Assembly: GCA_049116335.1 (NCBI GenBank)
Contig: JAGDYZ010000018.1
Coordinates: 1 to 64,000, forward strand
Direction: 5' to 3'
Length of the DNA: 64,000 nt
From: CANMIH01 sp049116335
GTDB taxonomy: Bacteria > Pseudomonadota > Alphaproteobacteria > Rhodobacterales > Rhodobacteraceae
How positions within the stretch are numbered: the first letter of the stretch is position 1; every line of letters starts with the position of its first letter. Shown here piece after piece: positions 34,460-43,693 of the stretch. The translations under genes were made by a program, and so were the position numbers. The notes below the pieces were generated by a model. That model did not search any database, had not been told where the DNA came from, and saw only the letters and a list, made by a program, of their open reading frames with translations.

Positions 34460-34924
34460 TTATTCGATCTCAAAAATGCCTTCGATTTCGACGGCAACGT
34501 TAAAGGGCAAGGCCCCCGCTGAAACAGCAGACCGCGCGTGACGGCCTGCGTCTCCGAGAATTTCCACCATGGCATCAGAGGCGCCATTGATGACTTTGGG
34601 CTGATCGGTGAAGTCACCGTGCGAGTTGACAAAACCCACCAACTTGACCACGCGCTTCAGCCGGGTCAGATCTCCACCACAGGCCGCACGCACCTGCGCC
34701 AAAAGGCTCAGAGCACAGGTTTTGGCCGCTGCAGCGCCCTCTTCCACGCTCAGGTCCGCGCCCACCTTACCGGTGATAAACCCATCTGCGTTCATGCTGA
34801 TCTGGCCGGACACATAGAGCGTGTTGCCGGTCTGAACATAGGGCACGTAGTTGGCTGCGGGTGCTGGCGCATCCGGCAGGGTCAGGCCAAGTTCGGTCAG
34901 GCGGGTTTCAATTGCGTTGCTCAT
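34460..34924 (-). CDS. RidA-family protein (YjgF/YER057c/UK114)
   Basis: A 153-residue RidA-family protein. The family core is clear: YVPYVQTGNTLYVSGQIS at the N-terminal side and the C-terminal half with GALPFNVAVEIEGIFE. The usual catalytic Arg of RidA (SRSAVGV-like motif) appears as HARSAVSAG. RidA proteins destroy reactive enamines; this is the longer subfamily whose deaminase activity is untested. GGAGG precedes the ATG at 34922-34924. First gene of the RidA-GDPD-FemAB-like run. Confidence 0.9.
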   Translation of the reverse strand: MSNAIETRLTELGLTLPDAPAPAANYVPYVQTGNTLYVSGQISMNADGFITGKVGADLSVEEGAAAAKTCALSLLAQVRAACGGDLTRLKRVVKLVGFVNSHGDFTDQPKVINGASDAMVEILGDAGRHARSAVSAGALPFNVAVEIEGIFEIE

Positions 34925-35082
34925 AGCGTGTCCTCCACTGGGCACAGGGCCCAAAGCTGCTTAAACTGATTTGCCGAGACGCTAATGTGACACGGCGCAG
35001 ATGAAAAGCCTGAGCCCGGCCAATTGCGTTCACATTCCGCCATCTGTTGAGTTTGTTGTGACCGGCGCCGCGCGCGCCCACG

Positions 35083-35104
35083 GGCGGCCCCGCACAGGGC
35101 CGCC
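35083..35104 (-). terminator. GC-rich hairpin after the T1SS adaptor gene
   Basis: GGCGGCCC (35083-35090) pairs with GGGCCGCC (35097-35104) over a 6-base loop, 36 bases past the adaptor stop on the minus strand. There is no T-run, so it is either a Rho-assisted end or an RNA-stabilising 3' stem. Confidence 0.4.
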
Positions 35105-35139
35105 TCATCCGGTGCGCGTCAGCGCCCATTGTAACAGCG

Positions 35140-36444
35140 TCACCCTTCGCGGAAGGCCTTGGCAAAGTAATCGGTGAAGGGTTTCACCAGATAGGCCAGC
35201 GGGGTGCGATCTTTGGTGCGAATAAAGGCCTCAACCGGCATGCCCGGGATCAAGGTCGCGCCTTCGGGCAGGCGCTCTGCCTCACCTTCATTCATGACAA
35301 TCTCCGCCCGGTAATAGCGCACACGTGAGGTCTGGTCTTCAAAGGCATCCGCCGAGATTTGCACAACGCTGCCGGACAACTCAGGTGTCTCGCGTTGATC
35401 CAGTGAAGAGAACCGCAGGCTCACTTCCTGATCGACAAACAACTGGTCAATGTGGATCGGCTCCACCTGTGCGGCAATCACCAGCGGTCGATCTTGCGGC
35501 ACCAGATACAGCACAGGATCTGCGGGTCGGATCACCGAGCGTGGGGTAAAGACCGTCAAGCCATAGATAACGCCAGACACCGGTGCGGTGATCTCCATAC
35601 GGCTCAACCGTTCCTGCAAAGCGCGGCGCTGTTCGGCCAGCTCACGCTCGCGGAATTGCAAATCACGCAGGGTGGTGATCGATTCTTCCCGGCGCTGGGT
35701 GTCGAGTGTCAGGATCTGAATGTCGATCTCGGTGATGCGCCCTTCGGCCTGTGCCCGCTGTGCGGTCAGTTCCCCCACCTGCCCCGAAATACGCGCCTGT
35801 TCGCGCTGCAACGACAGCACCCGGCTGGCCTGTGCCAATCCGCGGTCCAAAAGCGACTGTTGATCTGCCAGTTCTTTTTCGATCAGGCCCAGCTGGATTT
35901 CCAGCGCGGTCTGCTGCGCCTCCACCCCTGTTACCTGATCCGCGATCTGTTCCTTGCGTTTGTACAGCTGATCTTTCTGCCGCGACATCGACTCCCGGCG
36001 CGCGATAAACAGATTGCGCTGACCGGTTACAAGGTCCGCCACTTCCGCATCAACCAGAGCCCGCGCCAGCACGCCCTCATCAAAGCTGATGGTGGTCAAC
36101 TCATCCCGTTCCGCCTGCAGCCGCGCCCGGCGGGCACCCAGTTCAAAATATTGCCCATCCGCAATGGCCAGCTCAGATTGCAACAGGGTGGGATCCAACC
36201 GCAGTAGCACCTCGCCAACGGTCACGGTGTCGCCTTCATCCACCAGAATCTCGGCCACAACTCCGCCATCAGGGTGCTGCACAACCTGTCTGTTCTGATC
36301 CACCTCGATAGACCCCGAAGCGATGATCGCCCCGGAAATATTTGTCGTGGCGGCCCAATAGCCAAATCCGCCTAGCAAAACCACAAGGGTCAACAGCCCC
36401 AGTGTCATCGGGAACCGCAGCGAAAACTCTTTATGGTTGCTCAT
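35140..36444 (-). CDS. Type I secretion periplasmic adaptor (HlyD/PrtE family)
   Basis: A 434-residue membrane-fusion protein. It has one N-terminal membrane span (about 12-32), a biotinyl-lipoyl-like half (VVQHPDGGVVAEILVDEGDTV), a long coiled coil (about residues 95-285) and the second lipoyl half and beta-barrel domain (MEITAPVSGVIYGL onward). It bridges the inner-membrane ABC protein to an outer-membrane TolC channel. The ATG overlaps the stop of the ABC gene by 3 bases. No TolC gene is nearby. Confidence 0.92.
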   Translation of the reverse strand: MSNHKEFSLRFPMTLGLLTLVVLLGGFGYWAATTNISGAIIASGSIEVDQNRQVVQHPDGGVVAEILVDEGDTVTVGEVLLRLDPTLLQSELAIADGQYFELGARRARLQAERDELTTISFDEGVLARALVDAEVADLVTGQRNLFIARRESMSRQKDQLYKRKEQIADQVTGVEAQQTALEIQLGLIEKELADQQSLLDRGLAQASRVLSLQREQARISGQVGELTAQRAQAEGRITEIDIQILTLDTQRREESITTLRDLQFRERELAEQRRALQERLSRMEITAPVSGVIYGLTVFTPRSVIRPADPVLYLVPQDRPLVIAAQVEPIHIDQLFVDQEVSLRFSSLDQRETPELSGSVVQISADAFEDQTSRVRYYRAEIVMNEGEAERLPEGATLIPGMPVEAFIRTKDRTPLAYLVKPFTDYFAKAFREG

Positions 36445-38168
36445 TTTACGCCTCCCGGGGTGGAGTTTTGCTTGATCTGTTGGTGATTTGAGACAACCTG
36501 CTTCAACACTTCTTCTTTAGGTCCAAAGGCCGTGCGGGTGCCGTTCTCAATCATCAAGAGGGTGTCGCATTCCTGAATAGCGGCCGGTCGGTGCGCCATA
36601 ATCAGCACGGATTTACCCAATCCCTTGAAGGTTTTGATCGCGCGGTTCACGGCTTTTGATCCTTCATTGTCGAGGTTCGAGTTGGGTTCATCCAACACAA
36701 GGAACACCGGATCGCCGTACATGGCACGGGCCAGGCCAATTCGCTGGATCTGTCCCCCGGACAATCGGCCACCGTTAGCCGTGACACGGGTATCATAGCC
36801 GTTGGGCAATTTCAGGATCATATCATGGGCATCGGCCTGTTTGGCGGCCTCGACAACCATTTTCGCATCCGGTTCCGGAGACAGTCGCGCGATGTTCTCG
36901 GCAATTGTGCCATCAAACAAAGACACGCGCTGGGGCAAATACCCGATATGCTGTCCCAAGACATCGGGACCATATTGATCCAAAGCCGCGCCATCGAGGC
37001 GGATTTTCCCCCCTGCGGGGCGCCAAATGCCGGTCAGGGCGCGGGCCAATGTGGATTTGCCCGAGCCCGACGGGCCAATCACACCCACTGCCTGCCCCGG
37101 TGTCACGTTGAAGGACACCAGCCGCAGCGCAGCCTGTTGTTCGCCGGGGGCCACAATGGTCAATTGCTGCACATCCAGTTTGGCTTTGGGAACGGGCAAA
37201 GGCGTGCGAGGAGGTTCCTCAGGAATTTCGGTCAAGAGCTGAGCAACATTGCTCCAGCCTTTGCGCGCCCGCTCCACCATCGGCCATTGACCAATCGCAA
37301 GTTCGATTGGCGCCAAAGCCCGTCCCATCAGGATCGAGCCCGCAATCATGGCACCGGGGCTCAGCTCGCCCTGCAGCACGAGATAGGCACCGAGACCCAA
37401 CATCGCAGATTGCAGCAGCATCCGAATGGTTTTTGTCAGCGTCGAGAAGGTCCCGGTCAGGTCAGCCGATCCGATTTGCCCCGCCAAAGCCTGAGCCCGT
37501 GCGCCCATCCAGCGCTGGAACGCATGGCCACGCATGCCAAGCGCCTGCACCATTTCCGCCTCGGTGCGGATCTGGTCCGACGTGCGTTCCGCCTGCATCA
37601 CCATCTGGTTCGATTTCAGCGTCGGATCCCGGGTCACCAACTGATTGACCACGGTCACCATGATCAGAATCGCACCTCCGACCAGGGCAAGGTAGCCCAG
37701 CCACGGGTGGAAGATCATAATCCCGATAATGAAAACAGGGGTCCAGGGAATATCAAACAGGGACAACAGAACCGGAGAGGACATAAACCGCTGCACCGAT
37801 TCGAGATCGCGCAGCCCGGTTTGGGCCAGCTCATCATTCTGTACCGCCGAACGGCGCATCACCGCATCAAACACCCGCAGATCCAGATCTTTCTGAAACC
37901 GCGCTGCGACACGTCCCATCACCCGGCCACGGACATAGTCCAAGATGCCCATCATACCGTAAAGAAAGAGCACCAGAACGGACAAGGCCACGAGCGTTGC
38001 CTCGGACCGAGAGCCCAAAACCCGATCATACACCTGCATCATGTACAAGGGGCCTGTCAGCATCAGCAGATTGACGACTGCGCTGAAGATCGCGACAAAC
38101 CAGAAATAGAGGCGGCTTTTTCGCCGGGCGGTACGGAGCTCTTCCAGCCCTGTGGGGAGGTTTTTCAT
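36441..38168 (-). CDS. Type I secretion ABC transporter (PrtD family)
   Basis: A 575-residue fused permease-ATPase. Six membrane helices fill about residues 20-300. The ATPase has Walker A GPSGSGKST (365-373), signature LSGGQ and Walker B FLVLDEP. There is no N-terminal C39 peptidase or C39-like domain, as in PrtD, so the substrate should be an unprocessed RTX-type or similar protein with a C-terminal signal. No such gene is in the window. Translationally coupled to the adaptor. It is divergent from mlaA with about 235 bases between. Confidence 0.92.
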   Translation of the reverse strand: MKNLPTGLEELRTARRKSRLYFWFVAIFSAVVNLLMLTGPLYMMQVYDRVLGSRSEATLVALSVLVLFLYGMMGILDYVRGRVMGRVAARFQKDLDLRVFDAVMRRSAVQNDELAQTGLRDLESVQRFMSSPVLLSLFDIPWTPVFIIGIMIFHPWLGYLALVGGAILIMVTVVNQLVTRDPTLKSNQMVMQAERTSDQIRTEAEMVQALGMRGHAFQRWMGARAQALAGQIGSADLTGTFSTLTKTIRMLLQSAMLGLGAYLVLQGELSPGAMIAGSILMGRALAPIELAIGQWPMVERARKGWSNVAQLLTEIPEEPPRTPLPVPKAKLDVQQLTIVAPGEQQAALRLVSFNVTPGQAVGVIGPSGSGKSTLARALTGIWRPAGGKIRLDGAALDQYGPDVLGQHIGYLPQRVSLFDGTIAENIARLSPEPDAKMVVEAAKQADAHDMILKLPNGYDTRVTANGGRLSGGQIQRIGLARAMYGDPVFLVLDEPNSNLDNEGSKAVNRAIKTFKGLGKSVLIMAHRPAAIQECDTLLMIENGTRTAFGPKEEVLKQVVSNHQQIKQNSTPGGVK

Positions 38169-38403
38169 ATTTGTCTTCTACAAACGGCTCTCGACAAAGG
38201 TGCCAAGATCCGGATCATGATGGTTATCGTCGATCACACTCTGTCACGATTGTGACACAGCATGCGGGAATAGCGGGGACACCATTGGGTGTCTGGACAA
38301 ATGCAATTAAGTAACCTTCTACAGCTATAAGTACAGTACCATATCCTGATACTTACAGCAGGTCGCTTATAGAAGAATGATGGATAACGGAAGGTATCTC
38401 GCG

Positions 38404-39150
38404 ATGCGCGCGTACAAAATGATCTTTGCTGTGGCCGCTTTAGCAGTGATGGCAGGTTGCAGCGTGCCTGGTCCCGGCGACGCGCCGGATGGGGTTTTTG
38501 ACCCCTATGAGGCCCGCAACCGCAAAGTTCATGCCTTTAATGCAACCGTGGACAAAGCCCTGCTGCGCCCAGCGGGTAAGGGCTATGTCAGTGCGGTTCC
38601 CGAACCGGTTCAGGCCGGGGTCAGCAATATGGCCGCGACCCTGTCGATTCCCGGATCGGCGGTAAACCACCTGCTGCAGGGCCGTCCGGGGGATGCGACC
38701 TATAACCTTGTGCGCTTTGCCCTGAACGCCACGCTGGGGCTTGGGGGTATTCTAGATCCCGCAACCGACTTTGGCCTGCCTGAGGATTCCACCGGGTTTG
38801 GCGACACTCTTGCAAGCTGGGGTGCAAAAGAAGGTGGCTATGTGGTTTTGCCGGTGCTTGGGCCGTCAAATGAACGTGATGCGGTCGGCACGGTTGTGGA
38901 TCTGGCGTTTAACCCCTTGGGCTCAGTCCTTGAAAAACCCGCAAGCCACATTGGAACCGTCGCCAAAGTCGCCGATCAGATTGGTGATCGGGGCCGATAT
39001 GCCGATGTGATCGATCCAATTTTGTACGAAAGTGCAGATTCCTATGCCCAGCTAAGGTTGATTTATCTGCAAAACCGCCGACATGAGTTGGGAGAAGAAG
39101 CACCGGGCGAAGAGATTGATCCGCTTGCGCTCGACACAGAAGGATTTTGA
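38404..39150 (+). CDS. mlaA: MlaA-family lipoprotein (VacJ)
   Basis: A 248-residue outer-membrane lipoprotein: lipobox VMAGC with Cys19, then the MlaA domain (FDPYEARNRKVHAFNATVDK, NLVRFALNATLGLGGILDPA, STGFGDTLASWG, GPSNERDAVG). MlaA removes misplaced phospholipids from the outer leaflet and passes them to MlaC. The ATG at 38404 follows GGAAGG. mlaC starts 2 bases after its stop. No mlaFEDB genes are here, which is normal for this group. Confidence 0.93.
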   Translation: MRAYKMIFAVAALAVMAGCSVPGPGDAPDGVFDPYEARNRKVHAFNATVDKALLRPAGKGYVSAVPEPVQAGVSNMAATLSIPGSAVNHLLQGRPGDATYNLVRFALNATLGLGGILDPATDFGLPEDSTGFGDTLASWGAKEGGYVVLPVLGPSNERDAVGTVVDLAFNPLGSVLEKPASHIGTVAKVADQIGDRGRYADVIDPILYESADSYAQLRLIYLQNRRHELGEEAPGEEIDPLALDTEGF

Positions 39151-39152
39151 CG

Positions 39153-39749
39153 ATGCGTCTTGGTATGACACGCAGAAGCTTTGGCTTTGGTGCCCTGGCA
39201 CTGGCCACGACCCCCGCCACGGCCTGGGCGTTGAACGAAGGTCAGGCGCGCAGCTTGGTAGACGGGCTTGTTGGCGCTATCAACAAAGTGATCGATTCCG
39301 GCAAATCAGAAGCGCGCATGATCCGCGAATTTGAGCAGATTTTCCGCCGCTATGCCGATCTGTCATATGTCGCGGCTTATGCGATGGGCTCTGATGGTCG
39401 CCGGGCGACAGCTGCGCAGAAAAAGGCCTTTACCGCCGCGTTCACCAGCTACATTTCCCGCAAATACGGCAAACGGTTTCGCGAATTTATCGGCGGCCAA
39501 CTGGAAGTGACCAAAGTCAAAAAGGTCAAAAACTACTTTGCCGTGACCACACTTGCGAAACTGCGTGGACAGTCGCCGTTTGAAGTGTCGTTCCATGTCT
39601 CGGATCGATCAGGCAAGGATCTGTTCTTCAACATGTATATCGAAGGCGTGAACCTGCTGCTGACCGAGCGGACGGAAATTGGCGCTATGTTGGACAAACG
39701 TCGTGGTGACATCAACGCCATGATCAACGATCTGAAAAAGGCGGGGTAA
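39153..39749 (+). CDS. mlaC: MlaC-family phospholipid-binding protein
   Basis: A 198-residue periplasmic protein of the MlaC/Ttg2D family, carrying phospholipid between MlaA and the MlaFEDB complex. It has an N-terminal twin-arginine signal (MTRRSFGFGALALA), then the family's YISRKYGKRFREFIGG and NMYIEGVNLLLTERTEIGAML segments. The ATG at 39153 is 2 bases after the mlaA stop with AAGGA upstream, so both are translated from one message. The Tat-type rather than Sec signal is noteworthy. Confidence 0.9.
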   Translation: MRLGMTRRSFGFGALALATTPATAWALNEGQARSLVDGLVGAINKVIDSGKSEARMIREFEQIFRRYADLSYVAAYAMGSDGRRATAAQKKAFTAAFTSYISRKYGKRFREFIGGQLEVTKVKKVKNYFAVTTLAKLRGQSPFEVSFHVSDRSGKDLFFNMYIEGVNLLLTERTEIGAMLDKRRGDINAMINDLKKAG

Positions 39750-39758
39750 CACCACCTC

Positions 39759-40388
39759 TCAGGTGCTGCGGGTGGTCTCATCACAGTGCAGCACCATCCG
39801 TGCCCGATATTCTAGATCATCGCTCAGCTCTTGTGGCTCAAACCCTGCGCGGGCGCGGAACATATGTCCCTGGCGCAGGTCCAACAACAGCCGGGCCCGC
39901 TCGAGCGATGGAAAGGCATCTGGCAGATTGCCCGCCGCACGCTCTGCATCAAAACGATGGGCAATGCGTTTGTCGGTGTCTGTGATCGCCGCCTGCAGCA
40001 GGATATCCACGCCCTCCAGAGCCCCGGCGCTTGTCGCCACACAGGAACTGAGAAAACACCCCCGCGCGCCGCTCTCGGCTGCGGTGGCATGTTCGATGGC
40101 CGCAACCATAAAGGCCCGCACCGCCTTTTGAATATCGGCTTCACGCTCAAAGGCGGTCAGCGGCGCGCATCCGTGATCTTCTGCGTAATGTTGGATTGCG
40201 CAGCGATACAGCGCCAGTTTGTCACCAAACTCGGCATATAGGCTTGGTCCGTTGATCCCCATCGCGGTGGTGAGATCTTTCAGCGACGCGCCATCATATC
40301 CCTTTGACCAGAAGACATGCAGCGCCGCCACCAGCGCCTCGGTGCGGTCAAATTTTTTGGGTCGCCCACCACGTTTCTTATCGGACAC
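39759..40388 (-). CDS. TetR-family transcriptional regulator
   Basis: A 209-residue TetR/AcrR regulator. The N-terminal helix-turn-helix spans about residues 12-58 (FDRTEALVAALHVFWSKGYDGASLKDLTTAMGI ... SLYAEFGDKLALYR). The C-terminal ligand domain has the ESGARGCFLSSC segment of the YcdC/TetR_C subgroup. It starts with GTG after GAGGG. It is divergent from the NTF2-like gene, with a near-perfect palindrome between them, and most likely represses it and itself. Confidence 0.92.
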   Translation of the reverse strand: MSDKKRGGRPKKFDRTEALVAALHVFWSKGYDGASLKDLTTAMGINGPSLYAEFGDKLALYRCAIQHYAEDHGCAPLTAFEREADIQKAVRAFMVAAIEHATAAESGARGCFLSSCVATSAGALEGVDILLQAAITDTDKRIAHRFDAERAAGNLPDAFPSLERARLLLDLRQGHMFRARAGFEPQELSDDLEYRARMVLHCDETTRST

Positions 40389-40420
40389 TACAAAACCCTC
40401 TTGTTTGTGTGCCTTGATGA

Positions 40421-40440
40421 TTTATATCGATCGATACAAA
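40421..40440. promoter_or_regulatory. TetR operator candidate
   Basis: A perfect 12-base palindrome TATCGATCGATA (40425-40436), extended by TTT and AAA on the flanks with one mismatched pair, lies between the TetR start (40388) and the NTF2-like start (40456). It overlaps where the promoter and leader of the NTF2-like gene must be. Confidence 0.6.
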
Positions 40441-40455
40441 ACTCAAGGACACCCC

Positions 40456-40860
40456 ATGCCGCACGACGCCCATACACCACAGGCCATCCGCGCCGCCATG
40501 GATCATCTTATTGACCGCGCGACTAAATTTGATGTTCAGGCGCTGGACAGTATTTATCACAATGATTTTCACACGACACTCGTTATGCCCGACAGCACCG
40601 TGGTCACCTATAACAAGGCCGAGTTTACGGCGCATTTCGCCAAACAGGCGGAAGAGGGCGGCCCGCCGCTAAACACATGGGCCGACTGGCATGATTTCCA
40701 TGTGCTGGGCGACAGTGCCGTCTGTGTGCTGAGCCGCAAACACAGTGGCATGAACGGCGAAGAGATGCTGTTGCTGTGCAACATTGAATGGCGCTTTGAA
40801 GACGGGCGCTGGCAGGTGCTGCGCGAACAGATTTTCCTGCGTCCCCTGTCCGAGGTCTAG
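40456..40860 (+). CDS. NTF2-like (SnoaL-type) protein
   Basis: A 134-residue protein of the nuclear-transport-factor-2 fold, seen in an N-terminal helix pair (IRAAMDHLIDRATKFDVQALDSIYHNDF) and the final strands (WRFEDGRWQVLREQIFLRPL). Members are ketosteroid isomerase-like enzymes or binding proteins. AAGGAC precedes the ATG. Its promoter region carries the TetR palindrome, so it is probably induced by the TetR ligand. Substrate unknown. Confidence 0.8.
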   Translation: MPHDAHTPQAIRAAMDHLIDRATKFDVQALDSIYHNDFHTTLVMPDSTVVTYNKAEFTAHFAKQAEEGGPPLNTWADWHDFHVLGDSAVCVLSRKHSGMNGEEMLLLCNIEWRFEDGRWQVLREQIFLRPLSEV

Positions 40861-40896
40861 GGCAAAATTGGGGGCACAGCGGCCCCCAAGCACAGG

Positions 40897-43065
40897 TTAG
40901 TTGCCGTTGAAGATGTCGCGCAGCACCTGTTGCAGAACATCTTCGGCGACATCCTTGATCACGTCTTCGGGTTGATTGCGCGGCTGCGGCGCGGCCGGAG
41001 CAGGAGGGGCCACAGGCTGCGGCGCGCGCGCAGGCAGCGGTTTGATCGGCATACCCTCATGCACCCGGGTCATCACCTCGTTCCAGATCTCGGTCGGCAG
41101 TCCCCCGCCCGTCACACCGCTCAGAGGTGTGTTGTCATCATAGCCCATCCAAACTCCGGTGACATAATCGGCGGTGAAGCCCACAAACCAGGCATCCCGC
41201 GCCTCCTGGCTGGTGCCGGTTTTACCCGCCGCAGGACGCCCATCCGCCAGAAGCGCGCGTCGCCCGGTGCCCTCAGACACCACCTTTTCCATCATCCAGA
41301 CCAGTTCCTGCGCGGCTTTGGTCTGGATCACCCGTTCCCCGATACCGCCACCGGCCCCCATCAACGGAGAGTCATCGCCCCGCAGCGACAGTTCCACAAG
41401 ACCATAGGGCGTCACCGATGAGCCACCGTTCAGAATACCAGCATAGGCGCCGGTCATTTCCAGCAAGGTCGCTTCTGATGCGCCTAGCGCCAGCGATGGG
41501 GTGTCTTTCAGATCGCGGGGAATGCCAAAGTCCCGCGCCACCCGCATGACCAGAGGCCGCCCCACGGCCTCGGACACTTTCACCGCCGGGATGTTCAGCG
41601 ACTGTTTCAACGCATCGACCAAAGTCACCCGGCCTTTATAGTTCCGGGTGTAGTTCTCCGGGCACCAGCGCCCTGATCCGGGAATATCCAGACAATAGGG
41701 TTCGTCTGTCACCGCATCGAGCGGGCCATAGCCCAGCTCAAGCGCGGTGGCATAGACAAAGGGTTTGAAAGCCGAACCGGTCTGGCGCACGGCCTGTGTG
41801 GCGCGGTTGAACAGACCTGAGGCATCAGTATCGCGTCCACCCACCATGGCGCGCACGGCGCCATCGGCGGACATGACCACCACGGCAACCTGCGCCTTTG
41901 AGCCCTTGCGCACTTTGGTTTCAAACACCTGATTGACCGCATCAGCGGTAGCTTGCTGAATGCGCGGGTCCAGAGTGGTGCGGATCTCGACGTCTTCGGT
42001 AGTATCGCGGGTAAAGAACTCTGGTCCCGACCGCATGACCCAATCAGCGAAATACCCGCCGCCCAGCGATTTCGATCCCTTCGACAGCTGCGCCGGGTTT
42101 TGCTGATAGAAAGTGGTGTTCTTATCGTCCAAAAGCCCCTGATCATTCATCAAACGCAGCACGGTGGCGGCGCGATCATGGCTGCGTTTCAGATTTGCCG
42201 TGGGCGCAAGTCGTGTCGGCGCGGTCAACAGACCTGCAATCATCGCCGCTTCAGAGGGGTTCAGCGCTGAGGCCGGTTTGCCAAAGTATCGCTGCGCGGC
42301 AGCCTCGGCCCCATAGGCCCCGCCGCCCATATAGGCACGGTTGAGATAGATTGAGAGGATCTCGTCCTTGCTGTATTTCGTCTCCATCGCCAAAGCAAAG
42401 ATCGCCTCTTTGATCTTGCGCCCCATCGACGAACGCCGGCAATCGGCCACGTAGTCCTGTTCGCTGTCCCACTGAGTCGGGTCAAACTCGACCCCCAGAC
42501 ACAAAAGCTTTGCGGTCTGCTGGGTGATGGTTGACCCGCCGTGGCCTGACAGGGGACCGCGCCCTTCACTCAGGTTGATGCGCACTGCGCTGGCGACACC
42601 ACGGGGGCTGATGCCGAAGTGGCCATAAAACCGTTTGTCCTCGGTGGCGACCACGGCGTTCTTCAGGTGCGGAGACACACTTGTCGCGCTGACCGCACCG
42701 CCGAACTGATCCCCGCGCAGGGCAAAGACCCGTCCGCCGCGGTCCAGCATGGTCACCGACCCGCGTGCGCGGCCATCAAGCAACGCCGACAGCTCAGGCA
42801 AGGCAGCGCGTTGCATATAGACGGCGGTGCCGAGGATCAGAGCAACCACCAAAGTAGCAAAGACCGTCACCCGCCAGATCAGGCGCCAGAAAAATCGGAA
42901 GATCCCCAGAAAGAACGCCACAATCGGGTTGCGACGCCGTGTGGGTTTGCGTTTTGGTTTACGCGGAGCTGGCTTTTTCTTGCTGGGTTTCGCACCGGTG
43001 CTTGCGGCTTTGCTATAACGCTTATCGGCAACGAGTCGCCCGGGTTTGCGTCCTGAAGTACTCAT
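40897..43065 (-). CDS. Penicillin-binding protein 1A family
   Basis: A 722-residue bifunctional peptidoglycan synthase. A long basic cytoplasmic N-terminus (to about 45) precedes a membrane span (about 62-84). The glycosyltransferase domain has catalytic Glu142 in ATEDKRFYGHFG and the GGSTITQQ motif. The transpeptidase has Ser431-x-x-Lys434 (TGSAFKPF), Ser489-Leu-Asn491 and Lys615-Thr-Gly-Thr. The tail is Pro/Ala-rich. It polymerises and cross-links glycan strands. It stands alone, divergent from glnK. Confidence 0.95.
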   Translation of the reverse strand: MSTSGRKPGRLVADKRYSKAASTGAKPSKKKPAPRKPKRKPTRRRNPIVAFFLGIFRFFWRLIWRVTVFATLVVALILGTAVYMQRAALPELSALLDGRARGSVTMLDRGGRVFALRGDQFGGAVSATSVSPHLKNAVVATEDKRFYGHFGISPRGVASAVRINLSEGRGPLSGHGGSTITQQTAKLLCLGVEFDPTQWDSEQDYVADCRRSSMGRKIKEAIFALAMETKYSKDEILSIYLNRAYMGGGAYGAEAAAQRYFGKPASALNPSEAAMIAGLLTAPTRLAPTANLKRSHDRAATVLRLMNDQGLLDDKNTTFYQQNPAQLSKGSKSLGGGYFADWVMRSGPEFFTRDTTEDVEIRTTLDPRIQQATADAVNQVFETKVRKGSKAQVAVVVMSADGAVRAMVGGRDTDASGLFNRATQAVRQTGSAFKPFVYATALELGYGPLDAVTDEPYCLDIPGSGRWCPENYTRNYKGRVTLVDALKQSLNIPAVKVSEAVGRPLVMRVARDFGIPRDLKDTPSLALGASEATLLEMTGAYAGILNGGSSVTPYGLVELSLRGDDSPLMGAGGGIGERVIQTKAAQELVWMMEKVVSEGTGRRALLADGRPAAGKTGTSQEARDAWFVGFTADYVTGVWMGYDDNTPLSGVTGGGLPTEIWNEVMTRVHEGMPIKPLPARAPQPVAPPAPAAPQPRNQPEDVIKDVAEDVLQQVLRDIFNGN

Positions 43066-43333
43066 AAATCTGCCCGCCTGAGTGTGCTTTTGCGCCGATT
43101 TTAACCGGTTCCATCAGGAATGTTGACCTGTTCAAATCGCTATCGGCGTATTTCTTCCGTTCAACAAATGAGCAATCAAGTTAATTTGCGCGTTTTTTGT
43201 GCGCGATCGCAGATTCCTGCGCCTCTTTCCCCCTCGAAAAGCTTCATTGCGCGGCAGCTGCCGGGTTTTTCTGCAGGTGCAAAGCGCACTGGCCTGCTCC
43301 TCCCGGCCGGCGCAATTCACAAAGGGGAACAAG

Positions 43334-43672
43334 GTGAAACTGATCATTGCAACGATCAAACCGTTCAAGCTTGAAGAGGTGCGCGAAGCTCTGACCTCGA
43401 TCGGCGTGCGCGGCATGATGGTCACAGAAATCAAAGGGTTTGGCTCGCAATCCGGGCACACCGAAATCTATCGCGGCGCGGAATATGCGGTGAATTTCGT
43501 ACCCAAGATCAAGCTCGAGCTCGTGGTCTCGGCCGGGATGGCAGAGCAGGTGGTTGAGACCATCAAGACCACCGCAAAAACCGGCAAAATCGGCGACGGC
43601 AAAGTCTTTGTGCTGGACGTGGAACAGGCGGTGCGGGTGCGCACCGGGGAAACCGATGCCGACGCGCTGTAA
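43334..43672 (+). CDS. glnK: Nitrogen regulatory protein P-II
   Basis: A 112-residue P-II trimer subunit sensing 2-oxoglutarate, ATP/ADP and glutamine. Tyr51 on the T-loop (TEIYRGAEYAVNF) is the uridylylation site; TGKIGDGKVFV is the second family signature. It starts with GTG after AAAGGGGAACAAG; the frame is open upstream without homology. It precedes amtB by 21 bases, the classic pair in which GlnK plugs the channel when nitrogen is ample, hence glnK rather than glnB. Confidence 0.95.
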   Translation: MKLIIATIKPFKLEEVREALTSIGVRGMMVTEIKGFGSQSGHTEIYRGAEYAVNFVPKIKLELVVSAGMAEQVVETIKTTAKTGKIGDGKVFVLDVEQAVRVRTGETDADAL

Positions 43673-43693
43673 CGCGTCCGGATCGAGAGGGAA

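Noticed and set aside
36825..38255. Long plus-strand reading frame of 476 codons over the T1SS ATPase
   Set aside because: Antisense shadow of a well-supported ABC transporter gene; His/Gln/Arg-rich translation with no family resemblance.
43180..43210. TGCGCG-TTTTTT-GTGCGCG as an NtrC or sigma-54 site for glnK
   Set aside because: The halves do not match the TGCACC/GGTGCA pattern and I find no clear TGGC-N9-TTGC promoter downstream.
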